Positions 52,256 through 61,388 are shown, counted from the first letter of the stretch. The stretch: DNA of 64,000 bases from Pelagimonas sp. (GCA_025210455.1 JAOARQ010000057.1:186001-250000), one strand, 5' to 3'. Program-made: numbers and translations. Notes: generated by a model from the letters alone, not told the origin.

Positions 52256-52618
52256 TCATTCGATCCGTTTGACGGGATAGCGCCCGCCCTGTTCATCAAT
52301 CAAGACAAGCCGCCCATTGTTTTCAACAAACAGATCACAACGCGCCCGGTGCGAGATGAACTCAGCACAGATTGTCCCATCTTCCTTGATAGTCCAATAG
52401 CCACCGGCGCTTTCCATCACATCCCCATCAAAGGTGTAACTATACCGTCCATCTGCATAATACCGCGACCGACCGTTATCATAATAGATCAGATCGCGGC
52501 CAGACAGACGTTCGGCCAGCTCGGCCGGGGGAATGCGCTGGTCGTCCTCACGCAGCGAAAAATCCTGTGCAAACAAAGGAAGCGGGGCCAGAAGGGCGAG
52601 GGGGATCAGGCGTTTCAT
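52256..52618 (-). CDS. Small secreted protein of unknown function
   Basis: This is a 120-residue protein with an N-terminal signal peptide (about 1-18, ending LFAQ). The mature part is rich in aromatic residues (DLIYYDNGRSRYYADGRYSYT, in two overlapping parts) and has two Cys (TICAEF, RCDLF) that may form a disulfide. I recognise no family. It lies between the EamA and smc genes on the same strand. Confidence 0.6.
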   Translation of the reverse strand: MKRLIPLALLAPLPLFAQDFSLREDDQRIPPAELAERLSGRDLIYYDNGRSRYYADGRYSYTFDGDVMESAGGYWTIKEDGTICAEFISHRARCDLFVENNGRLVLIDEQGGRYPVKRIE

Positions 52619-52660
52619 ACGGCCAGCCTAGCCCGGTTTGCCCGGCATGGCCCGTCACAT

Positions 52661-55600
52661 TCACGCGACCAGCGATTCCGCCTTTTTCAGATCGACCGAG
52701 ACAAGCTGACTGACGCCCTGTTCCTGCATTGTCACCCCAAACAGACGATCCATCCGCGCCATTGTGACCGCATGGTGGGTGATGATCAAAAAGCGGGTTT
52801 CGGTGCGTCGGCACATTTCATCCAGCATATCGCAAAAGCGGGTGACATTGGCGTCATCCAGCGGCGCGTCCACCTCGTCCAGCACACAGATGGGGGACGG
52901 ATTGGCCAGGAACACCGCAAAGATCAGCGCCAATGCAGTCAGGGTCTGTTCCCCCCCAGACAGCAAAGACAGGGTCGACAGTTTTTTGCCCGGTGGCTGG
53001 CACATGATCTCAAGACCTGCGTCCAAGGGATCATCGCTTTCGACCATGACCAGATTGGCCTCACCGCCGCCAAAGAGATGGGTGAAGAGCATTTTGAAAT
53101 TGTCATTCACCTGTTCAAAGGCTGTCAGAAGCCGTTCGCGCCCTTCGCGGTTCAGGCTGAAAATGCCATTGCGCAGGGTTTTGATCGCCTCTTCCAGATC
53201 AGTTTTTTCTGCCAGCAGCTCATCATGTTCGGTCTGCACGTCGCGGGCGTCTTCTTCGGCGCGCAGGTTCACGGCGCCCAAGGCGTCGCGCTGGCGTTTC
53301 AACCGCGCCACATCGTTTTCAATCTGATCCGAGGCAGGCATGTCCTCGGGCAGCATATCCAGCTGTTCCAAAAGTGTGTCGGGCTGGGTGTCCAGATCTT
53401 CTTCGATGCGGGCAATGGCAACGGCAACAGTTTCGCGCGCGGCTTCGGTGCGGGCCAGCCCGCCAGCGCGCTGTTCGCGGGCCTCGCCTGCCAGCCGCTC
53501 GGCGTCGCGTTCGGCGGTGATCGCCTCGCGTAGCACATCTTCGGCAGTGGTCAGAGCGTCAGAGGCTGCCATGCGCCGCTCCTGCGCCTGTTCAATCGCT
53601 TCGCCCAGCTCTTCGCGTTTCTCTGCCAGCTCGTCTGGCACGGTTGAAGCATCGTCCAGCTCTTCCAGCGTCGCCTGTTTGCGATCGGCCAGCTCTTCGG
53701 CGTGGCGTTCGGCAGTTTCCAGACGGTGCCGCCAGCCAGAGAGTTCCTTGGTCACCTGCTGGGCGCGCCCCTTGCGGGCCTCGCCTTCGCGGCGGATTTC
53801 GTCATGAGACGACCGTTTGGCCATCATGGTCATTCGCGCCGCTTCCACTGTCATCTTGACGTCCTCGGCGGTCGCGCGGGCATCTTCCAGATTGTCCAGC
53901 TCAGCGACGGCGCGCTCGGCTTCTTGCAATTGGCCACGTGCGACACCGGCCTCGTCTTCGTAGCGTTTGACAGCAAGGGTTGTGCTTTCCAACCGGCCCT
54001 CGGCCAGCGACAGTTCAGCTTCGGCGCGGGAAAAGTCGCGGGTGGCTTTGGTCAGCGCCTGATCGGCTTCGCGGCGGGCCTCGCGCGCCTGTTTGTCGGC
54101 CTGTGTCAGATCGGCAAGGCGCGCCACCAGCGCATCATGGGCGGCACGGGTGCCATCCAGACGGGCAGTCGCGGCGGCCATTTCCTGTTTCAGACCTTCG
54201 AGACGGTTCAACTGCTCCAGCCGCATAGCCGCCGCAGAGGGCTGATCTTCCGCCCAGGCGCGGTAACCATCCCAGCGCCACAGGTCACCCTCAAGGCTGA
54301 CAAGACGCTGGCCCGGTTGCAGCTGATCTTGAAGGCGCGGGCCATCATCAGCGTCAATCAGACCAACTTGCGACATGCGCCGTTCCAGCACCTCGGGGAC
54401 AGAGACGTGCTGCGTCAGCGCGGTGACCCCCTGCGGCAGGGGCTGATCACTGTCATAGGCGGGCAGAACGGTCCAGCCGGTGGGGCCATCTGCGGCAACC
54501 TCGGGGGCGCGCAGGTCATCGGCAAGGGCCGCGCCCAGAGCTTTTTCAAACCCCTGTTCCACTTGCAGGCGGTCAAGGATCTGGCCACCCTCGGCAGCGT
54601 CGCGGTCCAGCAGGCGGGCCAAAGCTGTGACCTCGGCGCTCAGCGCGCTCATTTCACCCTCGGATTCCGAACGCTCGGCGCGGGCCTCGGCTTCGCGCGA
54701 CTGGGTCTCTGCGCGCTGGCTTTCGGCCTCGGCCAGAACGGCCTCGGCGCGATCTGCCATTTCCTGAGCGGCGTCCTGTCGGGCCTCGGCCTCTTCTACG
54801 GCTGTTTCGTGGCGCTCAAGCGCCTCTGCCGCCCCTTCAACAGTGTCGCGAGCCTTTGTTGCGGCCTCTTCCGCGCGGTCCACTGTGCGGCGGCTGTCAT
54901 TCAAAAAACGCTGTGCGGATTGGTGACGAGCTGCAAGGCGCGCAACGTCTTCGGTTTGCTGCGCCAGATCCGCTTCGCGTTCTTGCAAGACCGAGGCGGC
55001 TTCGCGGGCGGCCTCTGCGGCCTCTTCCAGCTTATCCTCATGGCCTTCGGCGGCTTTGGCCAGCTCGCGGGCTTCCCATTCCAGCGTTTCGATGGTTTCG
55101 CCAGCGTCGCGGTTCAAACCGGCCTCGCGTTCGATATCCCTTGTCAGCTGTTCAACCCGGTTTGCCAGGGTTTTGATCCGGTCCTGCGCCTGTTTTTCCT
55201 GATCTGACAGCGTGTCACGCTGTACGGTCAGCCGTTGCAAAATGGCGGCGGCGACAGCCTCTTCTTCACGCAGGGGGGGCAAGGCGTCTTCGCGTGCCTG
55301 ACGCGAGGCGGCGGCCTCCCGGGCCAAGCCCTCGGCCCGTGCAGCATTTGTGGTCATGTCGCGCAGCGCCTCTTCGGCCCTTGCACGAGCCTCATCGGCT
55401 TCGCGCCAGCGACGATAGAGCAACATGCCCTCGGACTTTCTCAGATCGTCGCCGATGGCGCGATAGCGTGCGGCCTGTCGGGCCTGACGCGCCAATTGCC
55501 CCAGTTGCTGCGCCAGCTGTTCCAGCACATCATCGACGCGCAGCAGATTGCTTTCAGCGTTTTTCAGCTTCAGTTCGGCCTCATGGCGGCGTTGGTAAAG

Positions 55601-56116
55601 CCCGCCAATGCCAGCTGCGTCTTCCAAGACTTTGCGGCGATTTTTGGGTTTGGCGTTGATCAGTTCGGAAATCTGCCCCTGCCGCACGAGCGCGGGTGAT
55701 GTGGCCCCGGTTGCAGCATCCGCGAACAGCATCTGCACATCACGAGCGCGGGTATCTTTCGAGTTCACCTTATAGGCTGACCCCACATCGCGGGTGATGC
55801 GGCGGGTGATTTCCAGCAGATCGCTATCGTTGAACCCAGCAGGGGCAAGGCGGTCGGCGTTGTCGATGCTCAGCGTCACCTCGGCAAAGTTGCGCGCGGG
55901 TCGTGTTGAAGCCCCGGCAAAGATCACGTCTTCCATGCCACCGCCGCGCATCGCTTTGGCGCGGGTTTCGCCCATGACCCAGCGCAGGGCCTCCAGCAGA
56001 TTCGACTTGCCACAGCCGTTTGGCCCCACAACCCCTGTCAGACCGTGCGAAATCAGCAGCTCTGTTGGATCAACGAAGCTTTTGAACCCTGTCAGTCTGA
56101 GTTTGTTGAAACGCAC
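52661..56116 (-). CDS. smc: Chromosome segregation protein SMC
   Basis: SMC is the condensin ATPase that compacts and orders the chromosome. The 1151-residue protein has an N-terminal ATP head (GPNGCGKSN), then a long coiled coil (Glu/Arg/Ala-rich). A hinge lies at about residues 500-640. A second coil leads to the C-terminal head with signature LSGGEQTLTALALIF and Walker B CVLDEVDAPLDD. I chose the GTG at 56116 (VRFNKLRLTGFKSF); the longer frame adds nothing typical. A 17-bp palindrome lies upstream. Confidence 0.95.
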   Translation of the reverse strand: MRFNKLRLTGFKSFVDPTELLISHGLTGVVGPNGCGKSNLLEALRWVMGETRAKAMRGGGMEDVIFAGASTRPARNFAEVTLSIDNADRLAPAGFNDSDLLEITRRITRDVGSAYKVNSKDTRARDVQMLFADAATGATSPALVRQGQISELINAKPKNRRKVLEDAAGIGGLYQRRHEAELKLKNAESNLLRVDDVLEQLAQQLGQLARQARQAARYRAIGDDLRKSEGMLLYRRWREADEARARAEEALRDMTTNAARAEGLAREAAASRQAREDALPPLREEEAVAAAILQRLTVQRDTLSDQEKQAQDRIKTLANRVEQLTRDIEREAGLNRDAGETIETLEWEARELAKAAEGHEDKLEEAAEAAREAASVLQEREADLAQQTEDVARLAARHQSAQRFLNDSRRTVDRAEEAATKARDTVEGAAEALERHETAVEEAEARQDAAQEMADRAEAVLAEAESQRAETQSREAEARAERSESEGEMSALSAEVTALARLLDRDAAEGGQILDRLQVEQGFEKALGAALADDLRAPEVAADGPTGWTVLPAYDSDQPLPQGVTALTQHVSVPEVLERRMSQVGLIDADDGPRLQDQLQPGQRLVSLEGDLWRWDGYRAWAEDQPSAAAMRLEQLNRLEGLKQEMAAATARLDGTRAAHDALVARLADLTQADKQAREARREADQALTKATRDFSRAEAELSLAEGRLESTTLAVKRYEDEAGVARGQLQEAERAVAELDNLEDARATAEDVKMTVEAARMTMMAKRSSHDEIRREGEARKGRAQQVTKELSGWRHRLETAERHAEELADRKQATLEELDDASTVPDELAEKREELGEAIEQAQERRMAASDALTTAEDVLREAITAERDAERLAGEAREQRAGGLARTEAARETVAVAIARIEEDLDTQPDTLLEQLDMLPEDMPASDQIENDVARLKRQRDALGAVNLRAEEDARDVQTEHDELLAEKTDLEEAIKTLRNGIFSLNREGRERLLTAFEQVNDNFKMLFTHLFGGGEANLVMVESDDPLDAGLEIMCQPPGKKLSTLSLLSGGEQTLTALALIFAVFLANPSPICVLDEVDAPLDDANVTRFCDMLDEMCRRTETRFLIITHHAVTMARMDRLFGVTMQEQGVSQLVSVDLKKAESLVA

Positions 56117-56157
56117 CGATTCTGCCCTGCACTGTTTATTGACCCTGAACAATGTGA

Positions 56158-56174
56158 ACTCAGCCCGGCTGAGT
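56158..56174. repeat. 17-bp palindrome upstream of smc
   Basis: ACTCAGCC-C-GGCTGAGT, perfect around a central base, 42 bp before the smc start. It contains one GANTC site (GAGTC). It could be an operator or a 5'-UTR hairpin. Confidence 0.4.
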
Positions 56175-56320
56175 CAACGGTGATCCGGGCGCATCTTGCG
56201 GGATCAAGCGACTTGTCCACAAGATATCGGCCTTTGCGAAGCAAAATCAGGCGGTGCGGCTGAGGGGGGAAGTGGCAACCAGCGCAGCCGCGCACGTCGG
56301 TTGATCGCTTTTGCCTTTAC

Positions 56321-56336
56321 ATTCTGAATTTGGAAT
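56321..56336 (+). promoter_or_regulatory. ATTC-N8-GAAT operator candidate
   Basis: ATTC-TGAATTTG-GAAT lies 45 bp before the ATG of the TsoY-like gene. As I recall it, the form fits the binding site of SqrR/BigR-type persulfide-sensing repressors. Function inferred. Confidence 0.4.
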
Positions 56337-56380
56337 GCAATATATATGCGAAATATGGAATGTTAAATCAGGAGGCCACC

Positions 56381-57592
56381 ATGGCACCCACATTGTCAAA
56401 ACCGGCAGACAGCTATTCGCCACTGTACTTCCTTGCCTCGCTGGGGGCAGGCGGGCTGTCTGTCACGTTCTTTATGTTTCTGATGTTCTGGGTGCCACAC
56501 CCCGATGCCCCGGTGCCGGTGTTCGAAGACATTATGAAAGCCTTTGGTTCCGGCAGCCCAGCATTGCAGGCGGCGATTGTCATTGCCTGGGTCGGAATTG
56601 CAATCTTTGCCTTTTTGAACCTGAAATACCTGTTCTGGAATCTCAGCGCCTTTGCAGCATTCAAAAAGACCGAAGCTTATGACAAGCTGCGTAAGTCGAA
56701 TGCTGAAACCACAATGCTGGCCATGCCCCTGGCGCTGGCGATGTCGGTGAACGGGATGTTCATCGTGGGTCTGGTCTTCGTGCCCAATCTTTGGAGCATC
56801 GTTGAGTATCTGTTCCCAATGGCAATGGTGGCCTTCCTTCTGATTGCTGTTCTGGCGTTTCGCATGATTGGTGGTTTTCTTGGGCGTGTGCTGTCGCAGG
56901 GCGGTGTGTTTGATGTCACGGCCAACAATTCTTTTGCGCAGCTGTTGCCGGGGTTTGCGATCTCGATGAGCGCGGTGGGCTTTGCCGCCCCAGCCGCCAT
57001 GAGCACCAACCCGGCCACCGTTGCGGTCAGCCTGATTGCGTCAACTTTCCTCGCGGTGGTGGCGGTGCTGTACACTGTACTGGCTGCGACCACGGCGATC
57101 AGTTCAATGCTGCAACACGGCACAGCCCGCGAAGCTGGTCCGACCTTGATGGTGATCGTTCCCATCGTGACCATCCTGTCGATCCTGCTGCTGCGTCAAA
57201 GCCATGGCCTGCACAGCACCTTTGACAGCCACACAAACGGCGGGGAAACCATGGTGTTTCTGGCACGGATGCTTTCGGTGCAGTTTGCCTTTCTCGGTCT
57301 GGGGGCAGTGGTGCTGCGCGCGCAGGGGTATTTCAAAGATTTCGTCATGGGTGACAAAACCTCGCCAGGGTCTTATGCGCTGGTCTGTCCCTTTGTGGCC
57401 ATTGCGGTGCTGATGCAGTTCTTTGTGAACAAAGGTCTGGTTGGGGCTGGCGTGATTGACAAATTCGGCACCCCCTATTGGGCCGTTACGGCCATTGCCA
57501 TTGCCTTCCAGATCACAGCGATATCTTTGGTGGTGCGGCTGAACAGACAGCACTTTGGCAAAGCTCAAGCTTCGGTTGTTCCTGCGGAGTAA
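56381..57592 (+). CDS. TsoY-like polytopic membrane protein
   Basis: This 403-residue protein has about ten hydrophobic helices and short polar loops. It resembles proteins listed as TsoY family (seleno)protein or SLAC1/TehA-like, but I cannot confirm the family. Function unknown. The ATG at 56381 has AGGAGG 6 nt upstream. An ATTC-N8-GAAT site precedes it, hinting at a sulfur-related signal, and a strong terminator follows. It is divergent from smc. Confidence 0.6.
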   Translation: MAPTLSKPADSYSPLYFLASLGAGGLSVTFFMFLMFWVPHPDAPVPVFEDIMKAFGSGSPALQAAIVIAWVGIAIFAFLNLKYLFWNLSAFAAFKKTEAYDKLRKSNAETTMLAMPLALAMSVNGMFIVGLVFVPNLWSIVEYLFPMAMVAFLLIAVLAFRMIGGFLGRVLSQGGVFDVTANNSFAQLLPGFAISMSAVGFAAPAAMSTNPATVAVSLIASTFLAVVAVLYTVLAATTAISSMLQHGTAREAGPTLMVIVPIVTILSILLLRQSHGLHSTFDSHTNGGETMVFLARMLSVQFAFLGLGAVVLRAQGYFKDFVMGDKTSPGSYALVCPFVAIAVLMQFFVNKGLVGAGVIDKFGTPYWAVTAIAIAFQITAISLVVRLNRQHFGKAQASVVPAE

Positions 57593-57616
57593 TCTCTTCC
57601 ACTCTGTGGGCGCGCG

Positions 57617-57645
57617 AAGACTGGCCATGGCAAATGGCCAGTCTT
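57617..57645 (+). terminator. Terminator after the TsoY-like gene
   Basis: 12-bp stem AAGACTGGCCAT / ATGGCCAGTCTT with a 5-nt loop, followed by TTGTTTTT. Confidence 0.9.
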
Positions 57646-57652
57646 TTGTTTT

Positions 57653-58132
57653 TCAAAGCAGCAGATCTTCGACAACCTGCGACAGGAATTGGGTTTTTCC
57701 TTTTACGCCAGATTTGCGATAGATCACCGTGGCCTGCGCACGGATTGTGCCCTCTCGGGTGCCACGCAGGGCGGCGATATCTGCGATCGACATGCCTTTG
57801 ATCAGGAACCATGCGATTTCAGTTTCCGCAGGCGTCAGGCTGAATTGGGCAAAGTGCTTTTCAACCTCGCGGGTGAACTGGCCAGCGGTCAGCGCATGGG
57901 CGGATTGGGCGCGGGCTATTTCCTTTTGCGCCAGAAATCCCAGCCGCGCGCTGGCCGCTGCCCCAAGGATCAGCGCAAGAATGACAGCCACTTCAACCCC
58001 TTCGCGCCATTCCCAGCGCAAAGGGATTTCAGGCAGCCCAAAAAGCGAGGACAGGATTTCCCAGAGCAGATAGAGACCACACAGCGACTGCACGATCACA
58101 AGCCCGAAAATCAAACCGGTCTGGCGGGACAT
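57653..58132 (-). CDS. Membrane-tethered LuxR-type HTH regulator
   Basis: This 159-residue protein has two N-terminal membrane helices (about 6-28 and 46-64). A short polar linker follows, then a LuxR-type HTH at about 98-150: LTPAETEIAWFLIKGMSIAD, then REGTIRAQATVIYRKSGVKG. No sensor domain is present outside the membrane part. It is the last gene of a three-gene operon with two secreted RPD-tailed proteins (20 bp from the nearer one), so it may read a signal from them across the membrane. This role is inferred. Confidence 0.75.
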   Translation of the reverse strand: MSRQTGLIFGLVIVQSLCGLYLLWEILSSLFGLPEIPLRWEWREGVEVAVILALILGAAASARLGFLAQKEIARAQSAHALTAGQFTREVEKHFAQFSLTPAETEIAWFLIKGMSIADIAALRGTREGTIRAQATVIYRKSGVKGKTQFLSQVVEDLLL

Positions 58133-58152
58133 TGGGGATACCTTCGGTCTGA

Positions 58153-58578
58153 TCAGTTGCGCTCTGGACGGTCTCTGTCGGGGCGATCCCGTTCTGGGCG
58201 GTCGCGATCAGGACGCTCACGGTCTGGTCGCGCATGTTCGGGGCGGTCGTGCTGGGGCCTTGCCCGATCCGGTGGCGGTCTGTCAGGACGATCCGCCCGA
58301 GTTGGGGGGGCAGGGCGGGTTTTGTCCTGAGAGAAGACCCTGTCACGCAAGACTTCACCAGATCGACCGTGCAAAACAACCTCTCGCAGCCCGCCCTCGC
58401 CGGTTGCCGTAATGACAATCCGGCCCAGCCAGGTCTTTTTGACCGACTGCACTTCAAATCCGTCTTCGGTGATGCGATTCACGAAGGGGGTAACCAGATC
58501 CGAGGTGGGGCTTTGTGCCAACGCTGGGGGACAGGCCAGCGACAGGCAAAGGACAAGGGAATAGGCAGAAATGCGCAT
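58153..58578 (-). CDS. Secreted PepSY-like protein with Arg-Pro-Asp repeat tail
   Basis: This 141-residue protein has a signal peptide (about 1-21). The mature part at about 30-83 (VNRITEDGFEVQSVKKTW, then GRIVITATGEGGLREVVL and SGEVLRDRV) resembles a PepSY domain, a fold linked to peptidase inhibition or sensing. From about residue 88 to the end runs a low-complexity tail of DRPDR/ERPDR units. I chose the ATG at 58578. It lies 54 bp after the other RPD-tailed gene. The tail makes the protein strongly charged. Confidence 0.65.
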   Translation of the reverse strand: MRISAYSLVLCLSLACPPALAQSPTSDLVTPFVNRITEDGFEVQSVKKTWLGRIVITATGEGGLREVVLHGRSGEVLRDRVFSQDKTRPAPPTRADRPDRPPPDRARPQHDRPEHARPDRERPDRDRPERDRPDRDRPERN

Positions 58579-58632
58579 GGCGATCCTATCGGTCAATGGG
58601 TGCTGCATGTTGGACATGCAGCACAGCTTTGG

Positions 58633-59085
58633 TCAACCACGTGGTCGATCCCCACGCTCGGGACGCCCCCCCCGATCCGGCCGATCACCCCGATCAGGAC
58701 GCTCTGCGCGCTGGGGACGGTCGCCGCGTTCGGGGCGCTCAGGACGATTTTCGCGCAGCTCGTCACGGATGGCCTGCCGTTGCTCATCAGTGAGACGATC
58801 AATGTCGACCTGGTTCAAAGGCACTTGGTCGCCAGTAAACGGGTCTGTGACAAGGGGAGCCTGACGTGCTGGGCGGCGTTCTAGCCGCAAGCCCTGATCT
58901 GCCAGTTGATCGCCGATATCGCGGCGCTGCGCGCGGGTCAGTTCACTGAAGTCAATGGTGCTAACCTGGACCGATTCACCGGTGACCGGGTGCACAACAG
59001 TGGCATCCGCCGCATAGCTGGCCACGGCGGAGCACATGATGATCATTCCGGTCAGCCCTGTGATCTTGATAAATGCGTTTCTCAT
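58633..59085 (-). CDS. Secreted protein with two 30-residue repeats and Arg-Asp-Pro tail
   Basis: This 150-residue protein has a signal peptide (about 1-26). Residues 32-61 and 81-110 are gap-free repeats (12 of 30 identical) of the form PxTGxxVxxxxxDxxxLTxxQRxxIxDxL. The tail from about 113 is low-complexity ERPERGDRPDR type, similar to the next gene's tail. The ATG at 59085 has AGGAGA upstream. It is the first gene of a three-gene operon ending in the membrane-tethered LuxR regulator. I recognise no known family. Confidence 0.6.
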   Translation of the reverse strand: MRNAFIKITGLTGMIIMCSAVASYAADATVVHPVTGESVQVSTIDFSELTRAQRRDIGDQLADQGLRLERRPARQAPLVTDPFTGDQVPLNQVDIDRLTDEQRQAIRDELRENRPERPERGDRPQRAERPDRGDRPDRGGRPERGDRPRG

Positions 59086-59263
59086 AACGTTTCTCCTGTT
59101 TGAGGTTTCGCTGGCGGTTGTGGCCAGGACACAAACTGGATCTCGCATCGAGAGGCGGAATGATATTCTACAGATCAGCAGATTTCGCGGTCATAAGCGA
59201 AAGTAGCATATGGCTTAAGTTCTTGTTTTTAGGTATATTTGGTCAAAAATCGGGAAACTCAGC

Positions 59264-60073
59264 TCAGAAGTTGATCTGAACCCCGGGCAATTCAAGGGTT
59301 TTGATCAACTCGCGCAGTTCCTGCCGCGCCGCCACATTCGAGATGTTCAGTTGCTTTACGCCGGTGTCTTTCAGATCCAACAGGGTCAGCCCGCGTGGAA
59401 AAAGTTCGCGGAACACCACGCGTTCGGAAAAGCCGGGTGACACACGAAAGCCGATGCGCTTGGCCAGCTTGGTAATCGCCTTTTCCAGCTTCAGTTTATT
59501 GACCATCTGCTGGGCCCCAAGACGGTTGCGCAATACAACCCAATCAATGGGTGGCAGCCCGGCCTGCGCCCGCATTTGGCGCGCGTTCCAAACCATTTCG
59601 GAATAGACCGATGGGCCCATAATCTTTTCACCATCATTGTCCACCCGCGCCAGCAGATCGAAATCAACAAAGCTGTCGTTTAATGGGGTGATCAGCGTGT
59701 CGGCCAATGTATGCGCCACCTGCGCCAGACGTGTGTGCGACCCGGGGCAGTCGATGATGATAAAATCAGACGACGTTTCCAGCTCTGCCACCGCTGCTGA
59801 CAGGCGTTTGTCATTGGCGTTTTCCCCCTGCGCAAGGGTTGAGGGATCGAGAACAGGCAGTTCGTGATAGACAGGCGACGGCAGATCCAGCCCAGAGTCT
59901 TTCAGGAACTTGCTGCGGTTTTCCAGATAGCGTCCGCAGGTCTTCTGGCGCAGGTCCAGATCCAGCACACCGACAGTTTTGCCCATCCGCGCCAGCGCAG
60001 TTGCCACATGCATCGAGACAGTGGATTTCCCTGCACCGCCCTTTTCGTTTCCAACGACGATGATATGTGCCAT
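59264..60073 (-). CDS. mipZ: Division-plane positioning ATPase MipZ
   Basis: MipZ forms a polar gradient with ParB and keeps FtsZ away from the poles, placing the division site at midcell. The 269-residue ParA-like protein has the deviant Walker A GNEKGGAGKST, the segment DLDLRQKT and IIIDCPGSHTRLAQVAH. Length and blocks match alphaproteobacterial MipZ. It is transcribed alone, after the ATP synthase operon terminator region. Confidence 0.92.
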   Translation of the reverse strand: MAHIIVVGNEKGGAGKSTVSMHVATALARMGKTVGVLDLDLRQKTCGRYLENRSKFLKDSGLDLPSPVYHELPVLDPSTLAQGENANDKRLSAAVAELETSSDFIIIDCPGSHTRLAQVAHTLADTLITPLNDSFVDFDLLARVDNDGEKIMGPSVYSEMVWNARQMRAQAGLPPIDWVVLRNRLGAQQMVNKLKLEKAITKLAKRIGFRVSPGFSERVVFRELFPRGLTLLDLKDTGVKQLNISNVAARQELRELIKTLELPGVQINF

Positions 60074-60205
60074 CTGACGCCCCTTTCTTCGTCACGCGTT
60101 CTGCGTAGGTCTAACCGGATCAACCGCAAATTTCGTAAAGGGTCAAGCGGCTTTGTCGTCTCGGGGCGGGGGCGGTAGCCGTCCAAAAAGAAACAGGACA
60201 AAGAA

Positions 60206-60233
60206 AAGGCCCGAACCGTTTGGTTCGGGCCTT
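60206..60233 (-). terminator. ATP synthase F0 operon terminator
   Basis: 12-bp stem AAGGCCCGAACC / GGTTCGGGCCTT with a 4-nt loop, followed on the minus strand by TTCTTTG. It lies 26 bp after atpF. Confidence 0.88.
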
Positions 60234-60258
60234 GTTCAACTGTTCTGTCAGCCAGAGC

Positions 60259-60819
60259 TTAGTGCAGCTTTGCACCCACTTCTGCGATCGAGTCGTCGAT
60301 CAGCTTGGCCGCATTGGCAGCAGTGGTCTGTTCAGCCACCACGTCCTGCGCCACAGCAATCGCAACCGAAGCAGCAGTATCGCGCACCTCTTTGACAGCC
60401 GAAGCTTCTGCAGAGGCGATCTGCGATTCAGCGGCCGCCAGACGGCGCTCAACTGAGTTCGCCATATCGGCTTTTGCCTGCTCGGCAGCCAGTTCGGCTT
60501 CCTGCTTGGCGTGGGCCACGATCCGCTCAGCCTGTTCCTGAACTTCACGCTGCTTGCGCTCATATGAGGCCAGCAGGGTCTGCGCTTCTTCACGCAGGGC
60601 GCGGGCTTCGTCCAGTTCGCTCTGAATGTCTTCAGCGCGCTTGTCGAGCAGTCCACCCAGCATACCCGGCACCTTGAAATAAATCAGGACGCCGATGAAG
60701 AGCAGGAAACCAAGCAGCACGACAAAGTCGGTGTTGCCCAGTGAAAAGAATGGGCCAGACGCTGCATAGGCAGGGCTTGCCACCAGGGCCGCAATGGCGG
60801 GAAGGGTCAGCTTACGCAT
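60259..60819 (-). CDS. atpF: ATP synthase F0 subunit b
   Basis: This is the peripheral-stalk subunit of F0F1 ATP synthase. The 186-residue protein has an N-terminal hydrophobic part (signal-like to about 19, then a helix at about 31-49) and a long charged coiled coil. Its partner b' is the gene just upstream, 5 bp away. Separate b and b' genes are typical of alphaproteobacteria and phototrophs. It is the last gene of the atpI-B-E-b'-b operon. Confidence 0.92.
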   Translation of the reverse strand: MRKLTLPAIAALVASPAYAASGPFFSLGNTDFVVLLGFLLFIGVLIYFKVPGMLGGLLDKRAEDIQSELDEARALREEAQTLLASYERKQREVQEQAERIVAHAKQEAELAAEQAKADMANSVERRLAAAESQIASAEASAVKEVRDTAASVAIAVAQDVVAEQTTAANAAKLIDDSIAEVGAKLH

Positions 60820-60824
60820 GGGCC

Positions 60825-61388
60825 TTATCCTTTCATCCGGTTGGCAACAGCCGCAGCGATCTTGGCATCATCTGCCTGACCACCCAGCGCTGAAACGATG
60901 GCAGCGGCAGTGTCTTTTGCAACAGCTTCAACGTTTGCCAGTGCCGAAGAGCGGATATCAGCAATTGCCTTCTCCGATTCAGCCGCTTTTGCCGAAATTT
61001 CAGCATCTGCTTTGGCCATAGCGTCATCAAGCTGCGCTTTGATGTCATCGCGCGTTTTCTGAGCGATTGCCTGTGCTTCTGCACGTGCATCCGCCAGCGC
61101 TTTCTCATAAGCGGCTTCGGCGTCTTGGGCCTTGCGCTTAAGATCTTCTGCAGCGGCGATGTCGTTCGAGATCGTCCCCTGACGTTCCGCCAGAACGGAT
61201 GCGATCCGCGGCAGCGCGACGCGCGCCAGAACAAAGTAGATCACCACCAGGGTGATGATGAGCCAGAAAACCTGATTGCCGATCCAGTCACCGCAGAGCT
61301 GGGGCATACCAAGGGCGGAGCCATGGCTGTCCAAGCATTCAGTGACAACCTCGGCCGCTACTCCGGCTTCATGAGATTGGGTCGCCAT
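60825..61388 (-). CDS. ATP synthase F0 subunit b'
   Basis: This is the second peripheral-stalk subunit, 187 residues, often called atpX or atpF'. A longer N-terminal part precedes the membrane helix (about 34-52, [20 protein letters not shown]), followed by a long coiled coil. It pairs with subunit b as a heterodimer holding F1 to subunit a. It lies 85 bp after atpE. Confidence 0.9.
   Translation of the reverse strand: MATQSHEAGVAAEVVTECLDSHGSALGMPQLCGDWIGNQVFWLIITLVVIYFVLARVALPRIASVLAERQGTISNDIAAAEDLKRKAQDAEAAYEKALADARAEAQAIAQKTRDDIKAQLDDAMAKADAEISAKAAESEKAIADIRSSALANVEAVAKDTAAAIVSALGGQADDAKIAAAVANRMKG

Noticed and set aside
52055-53533. 492-residue plus-strand frame opposite EamA and smc
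   Set aside because: Antisense shadow spanning several real minus-strand genes.
53702-55207. 501-residue plus-strand frame opposite smc
   Set aside because: Antisense of the smc coiled coil, whose Glu/Ala/Arg codons give long open reverse frames.
58153-58750. CRISPR-like or DNA repeat array suggested by repetitive CGGTC/CAGGACG sequence
   Set aside because: The repetition is irregular and in frame with Arg-Pro-Asp codons, so it is coding low complexity rather than an array.
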